DNA from: Oppiella nova
Taxonomy: Eukaryota > Arthropoda > Arachnida > Sarcoptiformes > Oppiidae
DNA: 64,000 nt
Assembly (NCBI GenBank): GCA_905397405.1
Contig: CAJPVJ010000015.1
Location: forward strand, 1 to 64,000
Direction of reading: 5' to 3'
Shown: positions 29,854-40,117 of the stretch, piece after piece
Layout: the number at the start of each line of letters is the position of its first letter
How positions within the stretch are numbered: position 1 is the first letter of the stretch
Notes under the pieces: model-generated
The model's input: the letters and a program-made list of their open reading frames with translations, nothing else
Databases searched by the model: none
Told to the model about the DNA's origin: nothing
Made by a program: the position numbers and the translations under genes

Positions 29854-32046
29854 ATGAAAAATTTTTCTCGAACATTTCTGGTCAATTCTATTTCAATCGT
29901 GCTTTTTGGTGGGGGACTTACACAAACAATTTGGGCAAATGATGAAATTACTGCTTTGCCTACGATTAAGGTCGCTGCTGAAAAAGAACAAGAAAAACAA
30001 ACATTTGCCAATGGTGCTTTGCAAAAAAATACAGATTTGGGGCCATTGGGAAATAAGAAAATTATAGATACGCCGTTTAGTATCACGTCTTATTCGGAAC
30101 AATTGATTGAAAATCAACAAGCTAAAACTGTGGCTGAAGTGTTGAAAAATGATCCTGCGATTCGGATTACAACCAATCAAGGGCATTTAAACGAGAACTT
30201 TAAAATTCGCGGTTTTGATGTCAATCATGAAGATATGAACTATAACGGATTTTTTGGTGTTGCACCTTATGGACGTATTCCAACAGAGTTTTTAGAATCG
30301 GTAACTGTACTTAAAGGTCCTAATGCTTTGGTAACTGGTGTTGCCCCTACAGGCAGTGTAGGGGCTGTGGTGATTGCCAATTCTAAACGAGCAGATCAAG
30401 AACTCACCCAAGTTTCTGCATCGTTTCAAGATGAGGGATATTATCAATCAGGCTTTGATGTATCTCGTCGTTTTGGTGAGAACAAAGAGTTTGGTGTGCG
30501 TGTGAATGGTGTGTATGGTCAAGGCGAGCATATTGTTGATGGAATGGATGATCGTCATATTTCAGGAGCGATTGCTGCTGATTACACCACAGATAAACTA
30601 AAGATTAATTTTGATTCTTATGCAATTCGTGACAATCGCAAAGGTGGTTCTCCTGCCATGATTGCAATGGGAGTAAAAGACTCAAAAGGGAATGGAATTA
30701 GCCAAGTGCTCGCAGCACCTAAAGGGGATTTAAATTATTTTCCGCATTTAGAAGGAAATACTAAAAGCAATTTTGTTGGATTATCGGGAGAATATAAATT
30801 TACTCCTGATATCAAAGCATTTGCTGGAATAGGTTATGTTGAGAAAGAGTACGCGGGACATTTATTTGGTACTCGTATGATTGTGACGAATTTAAATGGA
30901 AATGCAACCTCACAATATTACCGAGTGGGTTCACAGGAGCATAACACTGCTGCCAATGCAGGCTTTGAAGCAAAATTTGATACAGGTATGATCAAGCATA
31001 CTTTAGGTTTACGTGCAGATTATCTGAAACGTAAATACAATCAGCATACTGGACAAGGTGCGACGCCTGTACCTTTCGAGACCAATATTTACAATCCATC
31101 CGATAATGGAAATATGCCTTTAGCGAATCCTACGATTCTACCTTTGGGTGATAATAAATATGTCAGTTATACCTTAACAGATCAGCTTTCAATGTTAGAT
31201 GATAAATTACAGTTAATCGTTGGTGCACGTTACCAAGATATAGACACTAAAAATCTTCAGAAAAAGACAGCTTATAGTGATGATAAAGTTTCACCAAGTT
31301 TAGGTGTTGTATTGAAACCGTTTGGTGAAAATCTTTCTCTTTATGCAAGTTATGTGGAAGGTTTAGTTGAAGGTTCAACTGTAGATTCAACGTTAAAAGA
31401 TGTGAATGCAGGAAAGACCTTTGCACCCTTTCAAACCAAACAATATGAAGTTGGAGCGAAGTATCAGGCAGGATCTTGGTTAAATACATTTGCACTTTAT
31501 CAAATTGAAAAACCAAGCACCATGGTGACTACTTTTAATCAAGCTGATGCAAATAAAAATACGCAGATTACCACAGATGATGCAGAAACGCGTTCTCGCG
31601 GTGTGGAATGGTCATTTTCAGGTGAAATCATGGATGGCTTAAATCTGCTTGGAAATATTGCCTATACAGATGCAGAGTTAACTAAAGCTGCAGTAACCAA
31701 AGGTGTATCAAATGAAGGAAATACGGTTTTTGGTGTACCTGAGTGGACAGCATCATTAGGGCTAGATTATGCAATTCCGATGCTTGAAGGGTTCAATGTC
31801 AATGCTCGTGCAAATTATGTTGGTAATCAATATATGAATGATGCCAATACACTTGAATTACCTGATTATACTATTGTTGATCTAGGCGCTCGTTATAAAA
31901 CAAAATTAGGTGGGGTAAATACTACATTCTTATTCAATGTGGATAATGTCGCCAATAAAAAATATTGGGAAGGGATGTTTAACCAAAACTATGCAGTGGT
32001 GGGGGGAGCCCGTACTTATAAAGCTGGCGTAACTTTTGATTTTTAA
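29854..32046 (+). CDS. TonB-dependent siderophore receptor
   Basis: 730 residues. Signal peptide to about residue 30 (QTIWA|NDEI). The plug domain includes GNKKIIDTPFSITSYSEQLI, an N-P-A-like RIRGFD variant (NFKIRGFDVNHEDMNYNGFFG) and VLKGPNALVTG. It is followed by a 22-strand barrel ending in KAGVTFDF, with terminal Phe as required for outer-membrane assembly. The plug pattern fits the siderophore-receptor (FhuA/FpvA-like) class. The ligand is unknown. Fur boxes lie upstream. Confidence 0.92.
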   Translation: MKNFSRTFLVNSISIVLFGGGLTQTIWANDEITALPTIKVAAEKEQEKQTFANGALQKNTDLGPLGNKKIIDTPFSITSYSEQLIENQQAKTVAEVLKNDPAIRITTNQGHLNENFKIRGFDVNHEDMNYNGFFGVAPYGRIPTEFLESVTVLKGPNALVTGVAPTGSVGAVVIANSKRADQELTQVSASFQDEGYYQSGFDVSRRFGENKEFGVRVNGVYGQGEHIVDGMDDRHISGAIAADYTTDKLKINFDSYAIRDNRKGGSPAMIAMGVKDSKGNGISQVLAAPKGDLNYFPHLEGNTKSNFVGLSGEYKFTPDIKAFAGIGYVEKEYAGHLFGTRMIVTNLNGNATSQYYRVGSQEHNTAANAGFEAKFDTGMIKHTLGLRADYLKRKYNQHTGQGATPVPFETNIYNPSDNGNMPLANPTILPLGDNKYVSYTLTDQLSMLDDKLQLIVGARYQDIDTKNLQKKTAYSDDKVSPSLGVVLKPFGENLSLYASYVEGLVEGSTVDSTLKDVNAGKTFAPFQTKQYEVGAKYQAGSWLNTFALYQIEKPSTMVTTFNQADANKNTQITTDDAETRSRGVEWSFSGEIMDGLNLLGNIAYTDAELTKAAVTKGVSNEGNTVFGVPEWTASLGLDYAIPMLEGFNVNARANYVGNQYMNDANTLELPDYTIVDLGARYKTKLGGVNTTFLFNVDNVANKKYWEGMFNQNYAVVGGARTYKAGVTFDF

Positions 32047-32075
32047 GCCTTAGCTGATATTGAACGCTATAAGCC

Positions 32076-32112
32076 AAAAAGCCTTTTTCATGATTGAAAA
32101 AGGCTTTTTTGA
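32076..32112 (+). terminator. Terminator of the TonB receptor gene
   Basis: AAAAAGCCTTTTTCA-TGA-TTGAAAAAGGCTTTTTT. It is probably bidirectional, serving the convergent epimerase gene too. Confidence 0.85.
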
Positions 32113-32135
32113 TTTAAAAATCAGTTGAGCTGTTA

Positions 32136-33200
32136 TTAAATATATTTCTTCACCACACCGTCATCAAGGAGCTGCTGGAAATGCTCGACTAAACTGGTTT
32201 CAATATTACGATAACTCATCCCCAGTTCCTGTTTGCTTTTATCAGCATTAAAAAAGATAGGGTAGCCCATATTCTTTTCAATAAAATCACGCGAATAGCC
32301 AAATGCAGGTCCAATAAATTTAAATGCTTTTTTCGGAACTTGGTTGCGTGGAAAAGGAAATTTTTGTCCAAAATTTTGACGTAAAATTTTACCCATTTCC
32401 AAAAGGCTGAGTGAGCCACCACTAATAATGTAACGCCCAGCTGCATTTTCCTTGAATGCTGCCAAAATATGCGCATCAGCAACATCACGAACATCCACAA
32501 TACCATTCCACATCGGTGGGACACCGAGTAAGGTCATGCCGTTGGCAAATTGCTCTAAGACTTCTACACTCCCTGACTGTGTATTTGCGGTCAGTGATGG
32601 GCCAAGTACCAGTGCAGGGTTGACACAGATCAGCGTCCAACGATTTTGTGCTTCTGCCATTTCCCATGCTTTACGCTCTGCCATAACTTTCGAATAAGGG
32701 TAAGGTTGGTGCGTGGTTGAACTGGTGGTATTCCAATGAGATTCATCAAACTGATTATGCTGCGTTTTTAAAATATCAATTGCATCGCCATAAGTAGACG
32801 CGATACTTGAAGTCACAATGACTCGTTTGACAGAATCTGTTTTATTGACACTATTTAAGACATTTTCCGTGCCTAAAATTGCAGGTTCAATAATATCTTT
32901 AACGGCATCTTTATAATTGGTCACAACAAATGGTGAAGCCATATGCAACACAACTTCACAGCCTTGCATGGCTTCATCAAAAGAACCATTTTCTAAAAGG
33001 TTGGCTTTAAATAGTTTTAGTGTGCCAGAGCTGGCTTGCGCGATTTTCTCTAAATGTGCAAAGCTTTGTTTCTTATTGAGATCACGTACAGTGGCATGAA
33101 CGGTATAACCTTGCTCAAGTAATTTTTGAATAACCCAACTGGCAATATAGCCTGTTGCACCTGTAACTAGAATAGGTGCTGATGTGTTTCCCTGAGACAT
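32136..33200 (-). CDS. NAD(P)-dependent epimerase/dehydratase-type reductase (dihydroflavonol reductase-like)
   Basis: 354 residues, extended SDR. Seen: LVTGATGYIASWVIQKLLEQG (GxxGxxG), VHATVRDL, VVLHMASPF, VIVTSSIAS (Ser), YPYSKVMAERKAWE (YxxxK) and NPALVLGPSL. This resembles the aldehyde/cinnamoyl-CoA/dihydroflavonol-4-reductase group, which use NADPH to reduce carbonyls. The natural substrate is not predictable. It stands alone, convergent with the receptor. Confidence 0.87.
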   Translation of the reverse strand: MSQGNTSAPILVTGATGYIASWVIQKLLEQGYTVHATVRDLNKKQSFAHLEKIAQASSGTLKLFKANLLENGSFDEAMQGCEVVLHMASPFVVTNYKDAVKDIIEPAILGTENVLNSVNKTDSVKRVIVTSSIASTYGDAIDILKTQHNQFDESHWNTTSSTTHQPYPYSKVMAERKAWEMAEAQNRWTLICVNPALVLGPSLTANTQSGSVEVLEQFANGMTLLGVPPMWNGIVDVRDVADAHILAAFKENAAGRYIISGGSLSLLEMGKILRQNFGQKFPFPRNQVPKKAFKFIGPAFGYSRDFIEKNMGYPIFFNADKSKQELGMSYRNIETSLVEHFQQLLDDGVVKKYI

Positions 33201-33587
33201 TATTTTTTTCCTGCTAATTGTTAATATTCAATATCATAAATATTAAAGTTAAAATTGTCTTGAAATATTAGCATTAAAAAAAGCCAATAAGATAAAGTGA
33301 GGGTTCTGTCATTGAAAATGAACAGAAAATGGAATAATGAGGGTGAATAAGAAGCATTTTTAATGGTTACAAAATAAATCATTTTGAAATTTGATGAAAA
33401 ATCACCAATAAACCATCAATGAAATATTGTAAGCGGTTATTTTTTATATGAAAAAATACTTATTCAAATTGCAAATGCGTATGTTTATCATTTTAATTTT
33501 ATAAAAATCATAAACTTACACATTTTGTCTTTTGCAAAACTTGCAAAATTTGTCCATACTATTGCAAAAGAATGTGGAGTAATTGAA
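33201..33587. promoter_or_regulatory. Long AT-rich intergenic region upstream of bfr
   Basis: 387 bp between divergent genes. It is AT-rich with several A/T tracts and no gene with a ribosome binding site. It must hold the promoters of the reductase and of bfr. No convincing Fur box was seen. Confidence 0.45.
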
Positions 33588-34052
33588 ATGCGTGGCAATC
33601 CAGAAGTCATAGACTATCTAAATATGTTGATCGGTGGCGAACTGGCTGCTCGTGATCAGTATCTTATTCATTCACGTATGTATGAAGATTGGGGCTTAAG
33701 CAAAATTTATGAACGTATTGATCATGAAATGCAAGAAGAAGCTTCACATGCAGACGCTTTAATTCGCCGTGTACTTTTCCTTGAAGGTACGCCGAACATG
33801 AAGCGTGATGATATTGTCACAGGTGAAGATGTTGTAACCTGTTTAAAAGCCGATTTGGCATTGGAATATCATGTACGTGAAAAATTGGCGCAAGGCGTAA
33901 AGCTATGTGAAGAAAAAGGCGATTACGTGACCCGTGATATGCTTCGTCAACAAATGAACGATACTGAAGAGGATCATACTTACTGGCTTGAAAAACAATT
34001 AGGTTTGATCGAGTTAATTGGTTTACAGAATTATATTCAATCTCAAATGTAA
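33588..34052 (+). CDS. bfr: Bacterioferritin-type ferritin lacking the heme Met ligand
   Basis: 154 residues from ATG 33588 with GGAG upstream; codons further up are unrelated. Ferroxidase ligands are recognisable: Glu18, Glu51, His54, Glu in DLALEYH, and EEDH near 126-130. Position 52, a heme-ligating Met in E. coli Bfr (EMKHAD), is Ala here (EASHAD), so heme would not be bound through the usual axial ligand. It stores iron and detoxifies ferrous iron in the cytoplasm as a 24-mer. It lies between iron-related and peroxide-related genes. Confidence 0.88.
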   Translation: MRGNPEVIDYLNMLIGGELAARDQYLIHSRMYEDWGLSKIYERIDHEMQEEASHADALIRRVLFLEGTPNMKRDDIVTGEDVVTCLKADLALEYHVREKLAQGVKLCEEKGDYVTRDMLRQQMNDTEEDHTYWLEKQLGLIELIGLQNYIQSQM

Positions 34053-34093
34053 GACACATTAAGTTTCTTGCTTAAGGTGAGACGTTTTAGATT

Positions 34094-34130
34094 AAAAAAG
34101 CCTTTAGATATTCATCTAAAGGCTTTTTTA
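34094..34130 (+). terminator. Bidirectional terminator between bfr and peroxiredoxin
   Basis: AAAAAAGCCTTTAGAT-attc-ATCTAAAGGCTTTTTT, a near-perfect stem flanked by A and T runs on opposite sides. Confidence 0.9.
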
Positions 34131-34142
34131 ATGCTTCAGTGG

Positions 34143-34715
34143 TTATTTCTTTGAAAACTTCTGAATATCCGCTAAAACTTGATCGGCATGGGTTTGGGTA
34201 TTTACACTGCTATAGTGATACACAATCGTTCCTTGTGGATCAATCAAAAAAGTTTCTCGTTTTGCTATTTTGGCAATGCCCAAGTTTCGGATGATTCCAA
34301 ATTGGTCTGCGAGTTGATGATTGCTATCGGCAAGAATTGGGAAATTTAGCCCCAGCTTTTCGGAGAACTTTTGATGAGATTTCACATCATCCAAACTTAC
34401 ACCGAGCACCACCGCATTATTTTTTATAAATTGTGGGTAGAGTGATTTAAATTGATTGGCCTCTTGTGTACAGCCTGGTGAATCATCTTTTGGGTAAAAG
34501 TAGAGAACAACCCATTTACTTTTATATTGACTCAGTTCGTGCCATTTTGAATTTTGATCTTGTAGTTTAAAACTTGGTGCAGGTTTACCTACCCATTGCT
34601 TTTGGTTGGAATCCAGTTTGGAGAGAATAGAGCTTTCCGCATGGCTGGCCGTGTTCAATATGCATAAAGCTGAAACGGAAAGTAAGCTAATACTGAACAG
34701 TCGTGATAGTTTCAT
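34143..34715 (-). CDS. Exported peroxiredoxin (Bcp/PrxQ-like)
   Basis: 190 residues from ATG 34715 with a signal peptide (MKLSRLFSISLLSVSALCIL...SHA). The thioredoxin-fold AhpC/TSA domain has KPAPSFKLQDQ, YFYPKDDSPGCTQEANQF with peroxidatic Cys82, SLDDVKSHQKF, and RETFLIDPQG. The resolving Cys five residues after the peroxidatic one in E. coli Bcp is absent, so it is likely a one-Cys type or uses an outside thiol. Periplasmic peroxide removal is inferred. Confidence 0.87.
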   Translation of the reverse strand: MKLSRLFSISLLSVSALCILNTASHAESSILSKLDSNQKQWVGKPAPSFKLQDQNSKWHELSQYKSKWVVLYFYPKDDSPGCTQEANQFKSLYPQFIKNNAVVLGVSLDDVKSHQKFSEKLGLNFPILADSNHQLADQFGIIRNLGIAKIAKRETFLIDPQGTIVYHYSSVNTQTHADQVLADIQKFSKK

Positions 34716-34849
34716 GACAAACACTTTCCTAAATTGATCCTGATTTGATCTTAGCAAATTTTAAGGTTTAGGCGGAATGTAAAATGTTTGCAATTGTTCA
34801 CATGCCATTTATGATGAAAGACCGTTTAAAATAAATAGAACCTAACATT

Positions 34850-35173
34850 ATGGATGTCGGTGCAGTATTGATTCAACTAAAAGTAGCCATGATGGACGAT
34901 GTTGTTGCATGGCAAAATCAATTGAATAGGCGTAAGCATGAGGCAATTGAAACACTTCAGGCTGAAGGTGTGCATGTTGAATCATGGTTCCATGTGGAAC
35001 TGGATGGACTAGATTATTTGATTGCTTATACACGGGCAGATGATATTGCAAAAGCACATGAAATTTCGAGAAAAAGTCAGTTTGCAATCGATCAAGTACA
35101 TCAGGAATTTAAACGCACTTGGCAAAAAGTGATTCCAGCCAGCTTATTGGTCGATTTACACCATCAGAAATAG
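34850..35173 (+). CDS. Small uncharacterised protein, possibly DUF6176
   Basis: 107 residues, cytoplasmic, no signal. It is largely helical with a two-strand centre (ESWFHVELDGLDYLIAYTRADDI), reminiscent of the ferredoxin-like small proteins grouped as DUF6176; the family name is tentative. It lies 73 bp upstream of the BioH-like gene, same strand. Confidence 0.5.
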   Translation: MDVGAVLIQLKVAMMDDVVAWQNQLNRRKHEAIETLQAEGVHVESWFHVELDGLDYLIAYTRADDIAKAHEISRKSQFAIDQVHQEFKRTWQKVIPASLLVDLHHQK

Positions 35174-35246
35174 TTAGAAGTCCGATTGTCGTTCAATTTT
35201 AAGCATGCTCTAATAAAACATCGTTATTGTTTTATAGTGGCTTAAA

Positions 35247-35966
35247 TTGAATCAACGTATTTTGCTGATCACAGGTTGGGGTGGTGGAACCAAACTACTC
35301 AATGCTTTACAACAGGCTTTACAACAACAAGGTCATGAAGTTGTATTGATCAATATCTTTAATGCGCTGGATCAAAGTGTTTTACAACAGCAGGTGGAGC
35401 AAGCCAAAGATTTTGATGTGATTTGTGGTTGGTCTTTAGGTGGGCAATTGGCAAGCTTGCTGGTCGAGCAAATTAAACAGCAATACCAACAACAAAAAGT
35501 CTTGATTACACTGGCTTCAAACCCTTGTTTTGTGGCAAATGCTGAGTGGCAAACGGCAATGAGCCAAACAACCTTTCACAACTTTAAACAGTCCTTTGAA
35601 CATGATGCGATTGCGACATTAAAGAAATTTGGTTTTATGGTTTGTCAGGGCACCGCAACCACGCGAGAAGATTTTGTACATTTGCAAAGTTTGATTCAGC
35701 CGCAAAATTTAGAATTATTAAAACAGGGGTTGGCCTGTCTTGAGCAATTAAATAATGTCGCGATCTTAAATAACTATGCTGGCAAACAGTATCATATATT
35801 TGCTCAACAGGATTTCTTAGTTAGTGACAAAGTCTATGAGAAATTTAAAAATTTCACAGCAAAGTTTTTAGATGTCGAGCTGGTAAATGGTTCACATGGC
35901 GTTCCAGTTTTTGATTTTTTAAGTCTAAGTGACAAAATCTGCCAATATTTACAAAAAATAGAATAA
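35247..35966 (+). CDS. BioH-like alpha/beta hydrolase (pimeloyl-ACP methyl ester esterase candidate)
   Basis: 239 residues. The start is TTG 35247 (MNQRILLITGWGGG...). The nucleophile elbow GWSLGGQLA (Ser), an acid in QQDFLVSD and a His in NGSHGVPVF form the triad. Length and the GWSLGG elbow match BioH/BioG-like esterases, which remove the methyl group added by BioC and release pimeloyl-ACP. Its place directly before bioA-bioF-bioC-bioD supports that role; sequence similarity to E. coli BioH is weak by eye. Confidence 0.7.
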   Translation: MNQRILLITGWGGGTKLLNALQQALQQQGHEVVLINIFNALDQSVLQQQVEQAKDFDVICGWSLGGQLASLLVEQIKQQYQQQKVLITLASNPCFVANAEWQTAMSQTTFHNFKQSFEHDAIATLKKFGFMVCQGTATTREDFVHLQSLIQPQNLELLKQGLACLEQLNNVAILNNYAGKQYHIFAQQDFLVSDKVYEKFKNFTAKFLDVELVNGSHGVPVFDFLSLSDKICQYLQKIE

Positions 35967-36070
35967 ATCTATGGATCAGTGGTGAATCTCGCAATTTATT
36001 TTTATTGCGCGCAGGTTTAACATCGCTAAACTGTTTTTTGCTGTAATTGTAATGCACATGGAGTAAACGG

Positions 36071-37405
36071 ATGACCGATTTAAATAATGGGTTTGATGAT
36101 GTCGATCTTGAACAATCAAAGTTAGATGATCTGGACTTTGATCGGCAACATATTTGGCATCCATATACTTCTATGACCAATCCCTTACCGACCTTTAAGG
36201 TTAAAAAAGCCTATGGTGCAACCATTGAACTTGAAGATGGGCGCCAATTGATAGATGGGATGTCTTCGTGGTGGTGTGCGATTCATGGTTATAATCATCC
36301 TGAGTTGAATCAAGCGGTGACAGATCAGTTAAAGGATATGTCACATATCATGTTTGGTGGATTTACCCATGATCCAGCGATCCAGCTTGGAAAATTACTG
36401 GTTCAACTTAGCCCACCTAATTTAGATAAGGTGTTCTTTGCCGATTCTGGTTCTGTCGCTGTAGAAGTGGCATTGAAGATGGCTGTACAGTTTTGGTCTT
36501 CACAGGGCTATACAGAGAAAACTAATTTTGTTACCCCACGATCTGGCTATCATGGCGATACTTGGAATGCGATGTCTGTTTGTGACCCTGTAACGGGCAT
36601 GCATCAAATTTTTGGTTCAAGTTTGCCCAATCGCTTATTTGTTCCAGCCCCTCAAGTCGGATTTTATGAGCAATGGGATCAAAGTGACATTGCTGAACTT
36701 GAGAAAACTTTGGCTGAACAGCATGCAACGATTGCAGGTTTAATTCTTGAGCCAATTGTACAAGGTGCGGGAGGGATGCGTTTTTACCATCCTGAATATT
36801 TGCGTCAAGCCAAACGACTTTGCGAAAAATACAATGTTTTGCTGATTTTTGATGAAATCGCTACGGGTTTTGGGCGTACAGGAAAACTATTTGCATGGGA
36901 GCATGCACAAGTTGAACCTGACATTATGTGTATCGGTAAAGGTTTAACGGGTGGCTATATGACGCTTTCTGCGACATTAACCACCAAGCATATTGCTGAA
37001 ACGATAAGTCAGGGCGAAGCGGGTGTGTTTATGCACGGCCCAACCTTTATGGCAAATCCCTTGGCATGCGCCGTTGCTGTCAAAAGTACACAATTATTAA
37101 TTTCTCAAGATTGGCAGAGCAATATTCAACGAATTGAAGCTCAGCTTAGAGATGCTTTACAGCCCTTACAGTCACTTAATCATGTTCATGATGTGCGAGT
37201 TCTTGGTGCGATAGGGGTGGTTGAATTGACGGTGAATGTCGATATGAAAACCTTACAACAGGAGTTTGTACGTCGTGGTATCTGGATACGACCATTTGGT
37301 AAATTGGTCTATGTCATGCCTCCATATGTCATCACAGCACAAGAATTAAAAACTTTGCTGGAACAATTGGTCGAGGTGGTCAAAGGTATGGAGCAAAGCA
37401 CATGA
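36071..37405 (+). CDS. bioA: Adenosylmethionine-8-amino-7-oxononanoate aminotransferase BioA
   Basis: 444 residues, class III PLP aminotransferase. Seen: [12 protein letters not shown] (BioA-specific start), [56 protein letters not shown] lysine in [11 protein letters not shown] and [14 protein letters not shown]. It converts KAPA to DAPA using SAM as amino donor. ATG 36071 with GGAG upstream. Its stop overlaps the bioF start by ATGA. Confidence 0.95.
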   Translation: MTDLNNGFDDVDLEQSKLDDLDFDRQHIWHPYTSMTNPLPTFKVKKAYGATIELEDGRQLIDGMSSWWCAIHGYNHPELNQAVTDQLKDMSHIMFGGFTHDPAIQLGKLLVQLSPPNLDKVFFADSGSVAVEVALKMAVQFWSSQGYTEKTNFVTPRSGYHGDTWNAMSVCDPVTGMHQIFGSSLPNRLFVPAPQVGFYEQWDQSDIAELEKTLAEQHATIAGLILEPIVQGAGGMRFYHPEYLRQAKRLCEKYNVLLIFDEIATGFGRTGKLFAWEHAQVEPDIMCIGKGLTGGYMTLSATLTTKHIAETISQGEAGVFMHGPTFMANPLACAVAVKSTQLLISQDWQSNIQRIEAQLRDALQPLQSLNHVHDVRVLGAIGVVELTVNVDMKTLQQEFVRRGIWIRPFGKLVYVMPPYVITAQELKTLLEQLVEVVKGMEQST

Positions 37406-38571
37406 GCTTGATCAATACGCACCTTGAGCATTTTTCACAGCAGCTTGATGTGCTTAAACATCAAGGCAATTTACGCCAATTTCGTTCGAATGTTCAGCAA
37501 GGACGTTATATCTGCCTTGATCAGCATCAAATGCTCAATTTGGCTTCAAATGATTATCTAGGATTGGCATCTGATCTCACCTTACGTGAACAGTTTTTTG
37601 ATGAAACACCTAATGATCAACGACGAATGAGTTCATCATCTTCACGCTTGTTGACTGGACATTTTCCAGAATATGAACTGCTTGAAAATAGTTTAACTCA
37701 GGCTTTTCATGGTCGGGCGGCATTGTTATTTAACAGTGGCTATCATATGAATATTGGTATTTTACCTGCACTTGCAGACAGTAAAACACTGATTCTGGCA
37801 GATAAATTGATTCATGCCAGTATGATTGATGGGATTCGTTTATCCTCTGCCAAATATGTGCGTTATCGTCATAATGATTTAAATCATTTGACTCAGCTTT
37901 TACAAAAATATCATGCGGATGAGGCTTTCGAGCGCATTATTGTCGTGACTGAGTCGATTTTTAGTATGGATGGTGATGAAACTGACTTAGCTGCATTGGT
38001 GAGTATTAAGCAACAGTTTTGCAAAGTCATGCTCTATGTAGATGAGGCACATGCAATTGGAGTACGTGGTGAGCAGGGCTTAGGTTGTGCTGAACAATAT
38101 GTGGTGATTGATGATATTGATCTACTCGTGGGGACTTTTGGAAAGGCAATCGCTTCAGTTGGCGGTTATTTAATTTGTCATGCTGTGATTCGAGATTATT
38201 TGATTAATGCTATGCGCTCTTTGATTTTCAGTACAGCACAACCGCCAATATGTATGGCATGGACAAACTTTATTTTTCAGAAAGTTTTAGGCTTAGATCA
38301 GCGCCGTCAATATTTGCAGTCTACAAGTCAGTATCTACAACAGGCTGTTCAAAGCAAAGGTTTTGAGTGCCCATCAACATCACATATTGTTCCGGTCATT
38401 GTAGGTGACTCGATTAAAACGGTTGAAAAGGCCAAAGCATTACAAGATGTGGGATTTTATATTATGCCTGTACGTCCCCCGACTGTGCCGCAACACAGCT
38501 CACGGTTACGTATCTGTTTAACTGCTCAAATCACCCAAGCTGATCTAGATCAGCTAACTCCGTTGCTGTGA
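37402..38571 (+). CDS. bioF: 8-amino-7-oxononanoate synthase BioF
   Basis: 389 residues, alpha-oxoamine synthase of the PLP fold I. Seen: [74 protein letters not shown] and the PLP lysine in [13 protein letters not shown]. It condenses pimeloyl-ACP with L-alanine to KAPA. Translationally coupled to bioA (4-bp overlap) and followed at once by bioC. Confidence 0.95.
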   Translation: MSLINTHLEHFSQQLDVLKHQGNLRQFRSNVQQGRYICLDQHQMLNLASNDYLGLASDLTLREQFFDETPNDQRRMSSSSSRLLTGHFPEYELLENSLTQAFHGRAALLFNSGYHMNIGILPALADSKTLILADKLIHASMIDGIRLSSAKYVRYRHNDLNHLTQLLQKYHADEAFERIIVVTESIFSMDGDETDLAALVSIKQQFCKVMLYVDEAHAIGVRGEQGLGCAEQYVVIDDIDLLVGTFGKAIASVGGYLICHAVIRDYLINAMRSLIFSTAQPPICMAWTNFIFQKVLGLDQRRQYLQSTSQYLQQAVQSKGFECPSTSHIVPVIVGDSIKTVEKAKALQDVGFYIMPVRPPTVPQHSSRLRICLTAQITQADLDQLTPLL

Positions 38572-38572
38572 G

Positions 38573-39355
38573 TTGAATGTGAAACATCCAGAAATTGATA
38601 AATCACAGGTTGCCTTGCGTTTTGCTCAGGCAGGGCAGAGCTATACTGAACATGCGGTCGTACAAAAAAATATTGCACAACAACTGTTTAATTTAATAAG
38701 TGAATATTGCCCAGCACACTATGAAAATGTGTTTGAAATCGGTTGTGGTTCAGGAAATTTAACTGAGCTTTTACTGCAAAATTTGCAAATTAAACATTTG
38801 ATTTTAAATGATCTATATCCGGAAGTTCAGCAGCATTTTTCTGCGGATAAACCGATTGAATATCGGATTGGTGATATAGAACAGCTTGAATTTCCAAAAT
38901 ATTTAGACTTAATTAGCTCAAGTTCCGTTTTACAATGGATGAGTGATTTAAATGGCATTTTTCAACAAGCCTTTAATCATTTAAATCCTAATGCGTATTT
39001 TTGTTTTTCAACTTTTGGACAGCATAACTTACAGGAAATTAAAAGCTTAACAGGGCAAGGTCTGAATTACCTATCCCTTGACGATCTGCAACAACAATTA
39101 AAGCGAAATGGTTTTGAAATTCTACATATTTCAGAGCAAATTGAGCATCTCAATTTTTCTCATCCCAAATATATTTTGCAGCATTTAAAAGCCACAGGAG
39201 TGACTGCGACAGCATCTGGCTTTAGATGGACAAAGCAGAGTCTCGCCGATTTTTATCATCACTATCAACAGTTTTCACAGGCTGATCAGTCAGGAAATAT
39301 ACGCTACTCACTGACTTATCATCCTATTTATTGTATTTTGCGGAGAATGTCATGA
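38573..39355 (+). CDS. bioC: Malonyl-ACP O-methyltransferase BioC
   Basis: About 258-260 residues. VALRFAQAGQSYTEHAVVQK is the typical BioC opening; SAM motif I is VFEIGCGSGNLTELL, followed by LILNDLYPE and SSSVLQWM. It methylates malonyl-ACP so that fatty acid synthesis can build the pimeloyl chain. The start is TTG 38573 or GTG 38579; neither has a strong ribosome binding site, and coupling to bioF (1-bp gap) is likely. The last codons overlap bioD by ATGA. Confidence 0.92.
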   Translation: MNVKHPEIDKSQVALRFAQAGQSYTEHAVVQKNIAQQLFNLISEYCPAHYENVFEIGCGSGNLTELLLQNLQIKHLILNDLYPEVQQHFSADKPIEYRIGDIEQLEFPKYLDLISSSSVLQWMSDLNGIFQQAFNHLNPNAYFCFSTFGQHNLQEIKSLTGQGLNYLSLDDLQQQLKRNGFEILHISEQIEHLNFSHPKYILQHLKATGVTATASGFRWTKQSLADFYHHYQQFSQADQSGNIRYSLTYHPIYCILRRMS

Positions 39356-39996
39356 CTGGATCAGTTTACTTTATCAGTGGAATAGATACTGGAATTGGCA
39401 AAACCTATACCACCGGATATTTAGCCAAATTATGGAATGAGCAAGGTCAAAAAACCATTACGCAGAAATTAATCCAAACGGGTAATACCGATATTTCAGA
39501 AGATATCGAACAACATCGTGAGATTATGGGAATGGGCTGGTTTCCAGAGGATGAAACCAAGCTCACCATGCCTGAAATCTTTAGCTATCCTGCATCGCCT
39601 CATTTAGCCAGCAAAATTGATGGGCGTGAGATTGATTTTGAAAAAATTGCAGATGCTACTCAACGACTTTCTGAAACGTATGATGTTGTTTTGTTAGAGG
39701 GTGCAGGTGGATTGATGGTACCCCTAACCACCAGCTTACTTTCAATTGATTATGTGGTCCAGAAAAAGCTTCCTGTGATTTTAGTCAGCTCAGGCCGATT
39801 GGGCAGTATTAATCATACGATTTTAAGTTTAGAGGCTTTAAAAAGTCGTGGGCTTGAGCTTTATGCACTTGCTTATAATTTAAATGATGAATCTCAGGAT
39901 GAACTGATTTCAAAAGATACCGCAGAATTTTTAAAGCATTATTTGGTGAAACATTTTCCGAACAGTGCATGGATTGATATTCCAGTAATCTGTTAG
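39352..39996 (+). CDS. bioD: Dethiobiotin synthetase BioD
   Basis: 214 residues from ATG 39352 (GGAG upstream, 4-bp overlap with bioC). P-loop FISGIDTGIGKTYTTGYLA, KLIQTG, LLEGAGGLMVPL and LVSSGRLGSINH. It closes the ureido ring of DAPA using CO2 and ATP. Last gene of the biotin operon; bioB is not in this window. Confidence 0.95.
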   Translation: MTGSVYFISGIDTGIGKTYTTGYLAKLWNEQGQKTITQKLIQTGNTDISEDIEQHREIMGMGWFPEDETKLTMPEIFSYPASPHLASKIDGREIDFEKIADATQRLSETYDVVLLEGAGGLMVPLTTSLLSIDYVVQKKLPVILVSSGRLGSINHTILSLEALKSRGLELYALAYNLNDESQDELISKDTAEFLKHYLVKHFPNSAWIDIPVIC

Positions 39997-40117
39997 TTTG
40001 TTCATCGAATTGAGTGCTGAAACAGCTGATTCATAGTGTTCTGAGTCTGCTGTTTTCTTGTCGCTTTTCAAAAATCTGAATGCTTTAAATAAGCGATGTG
40101 TATAAAAGGTAATCCTG

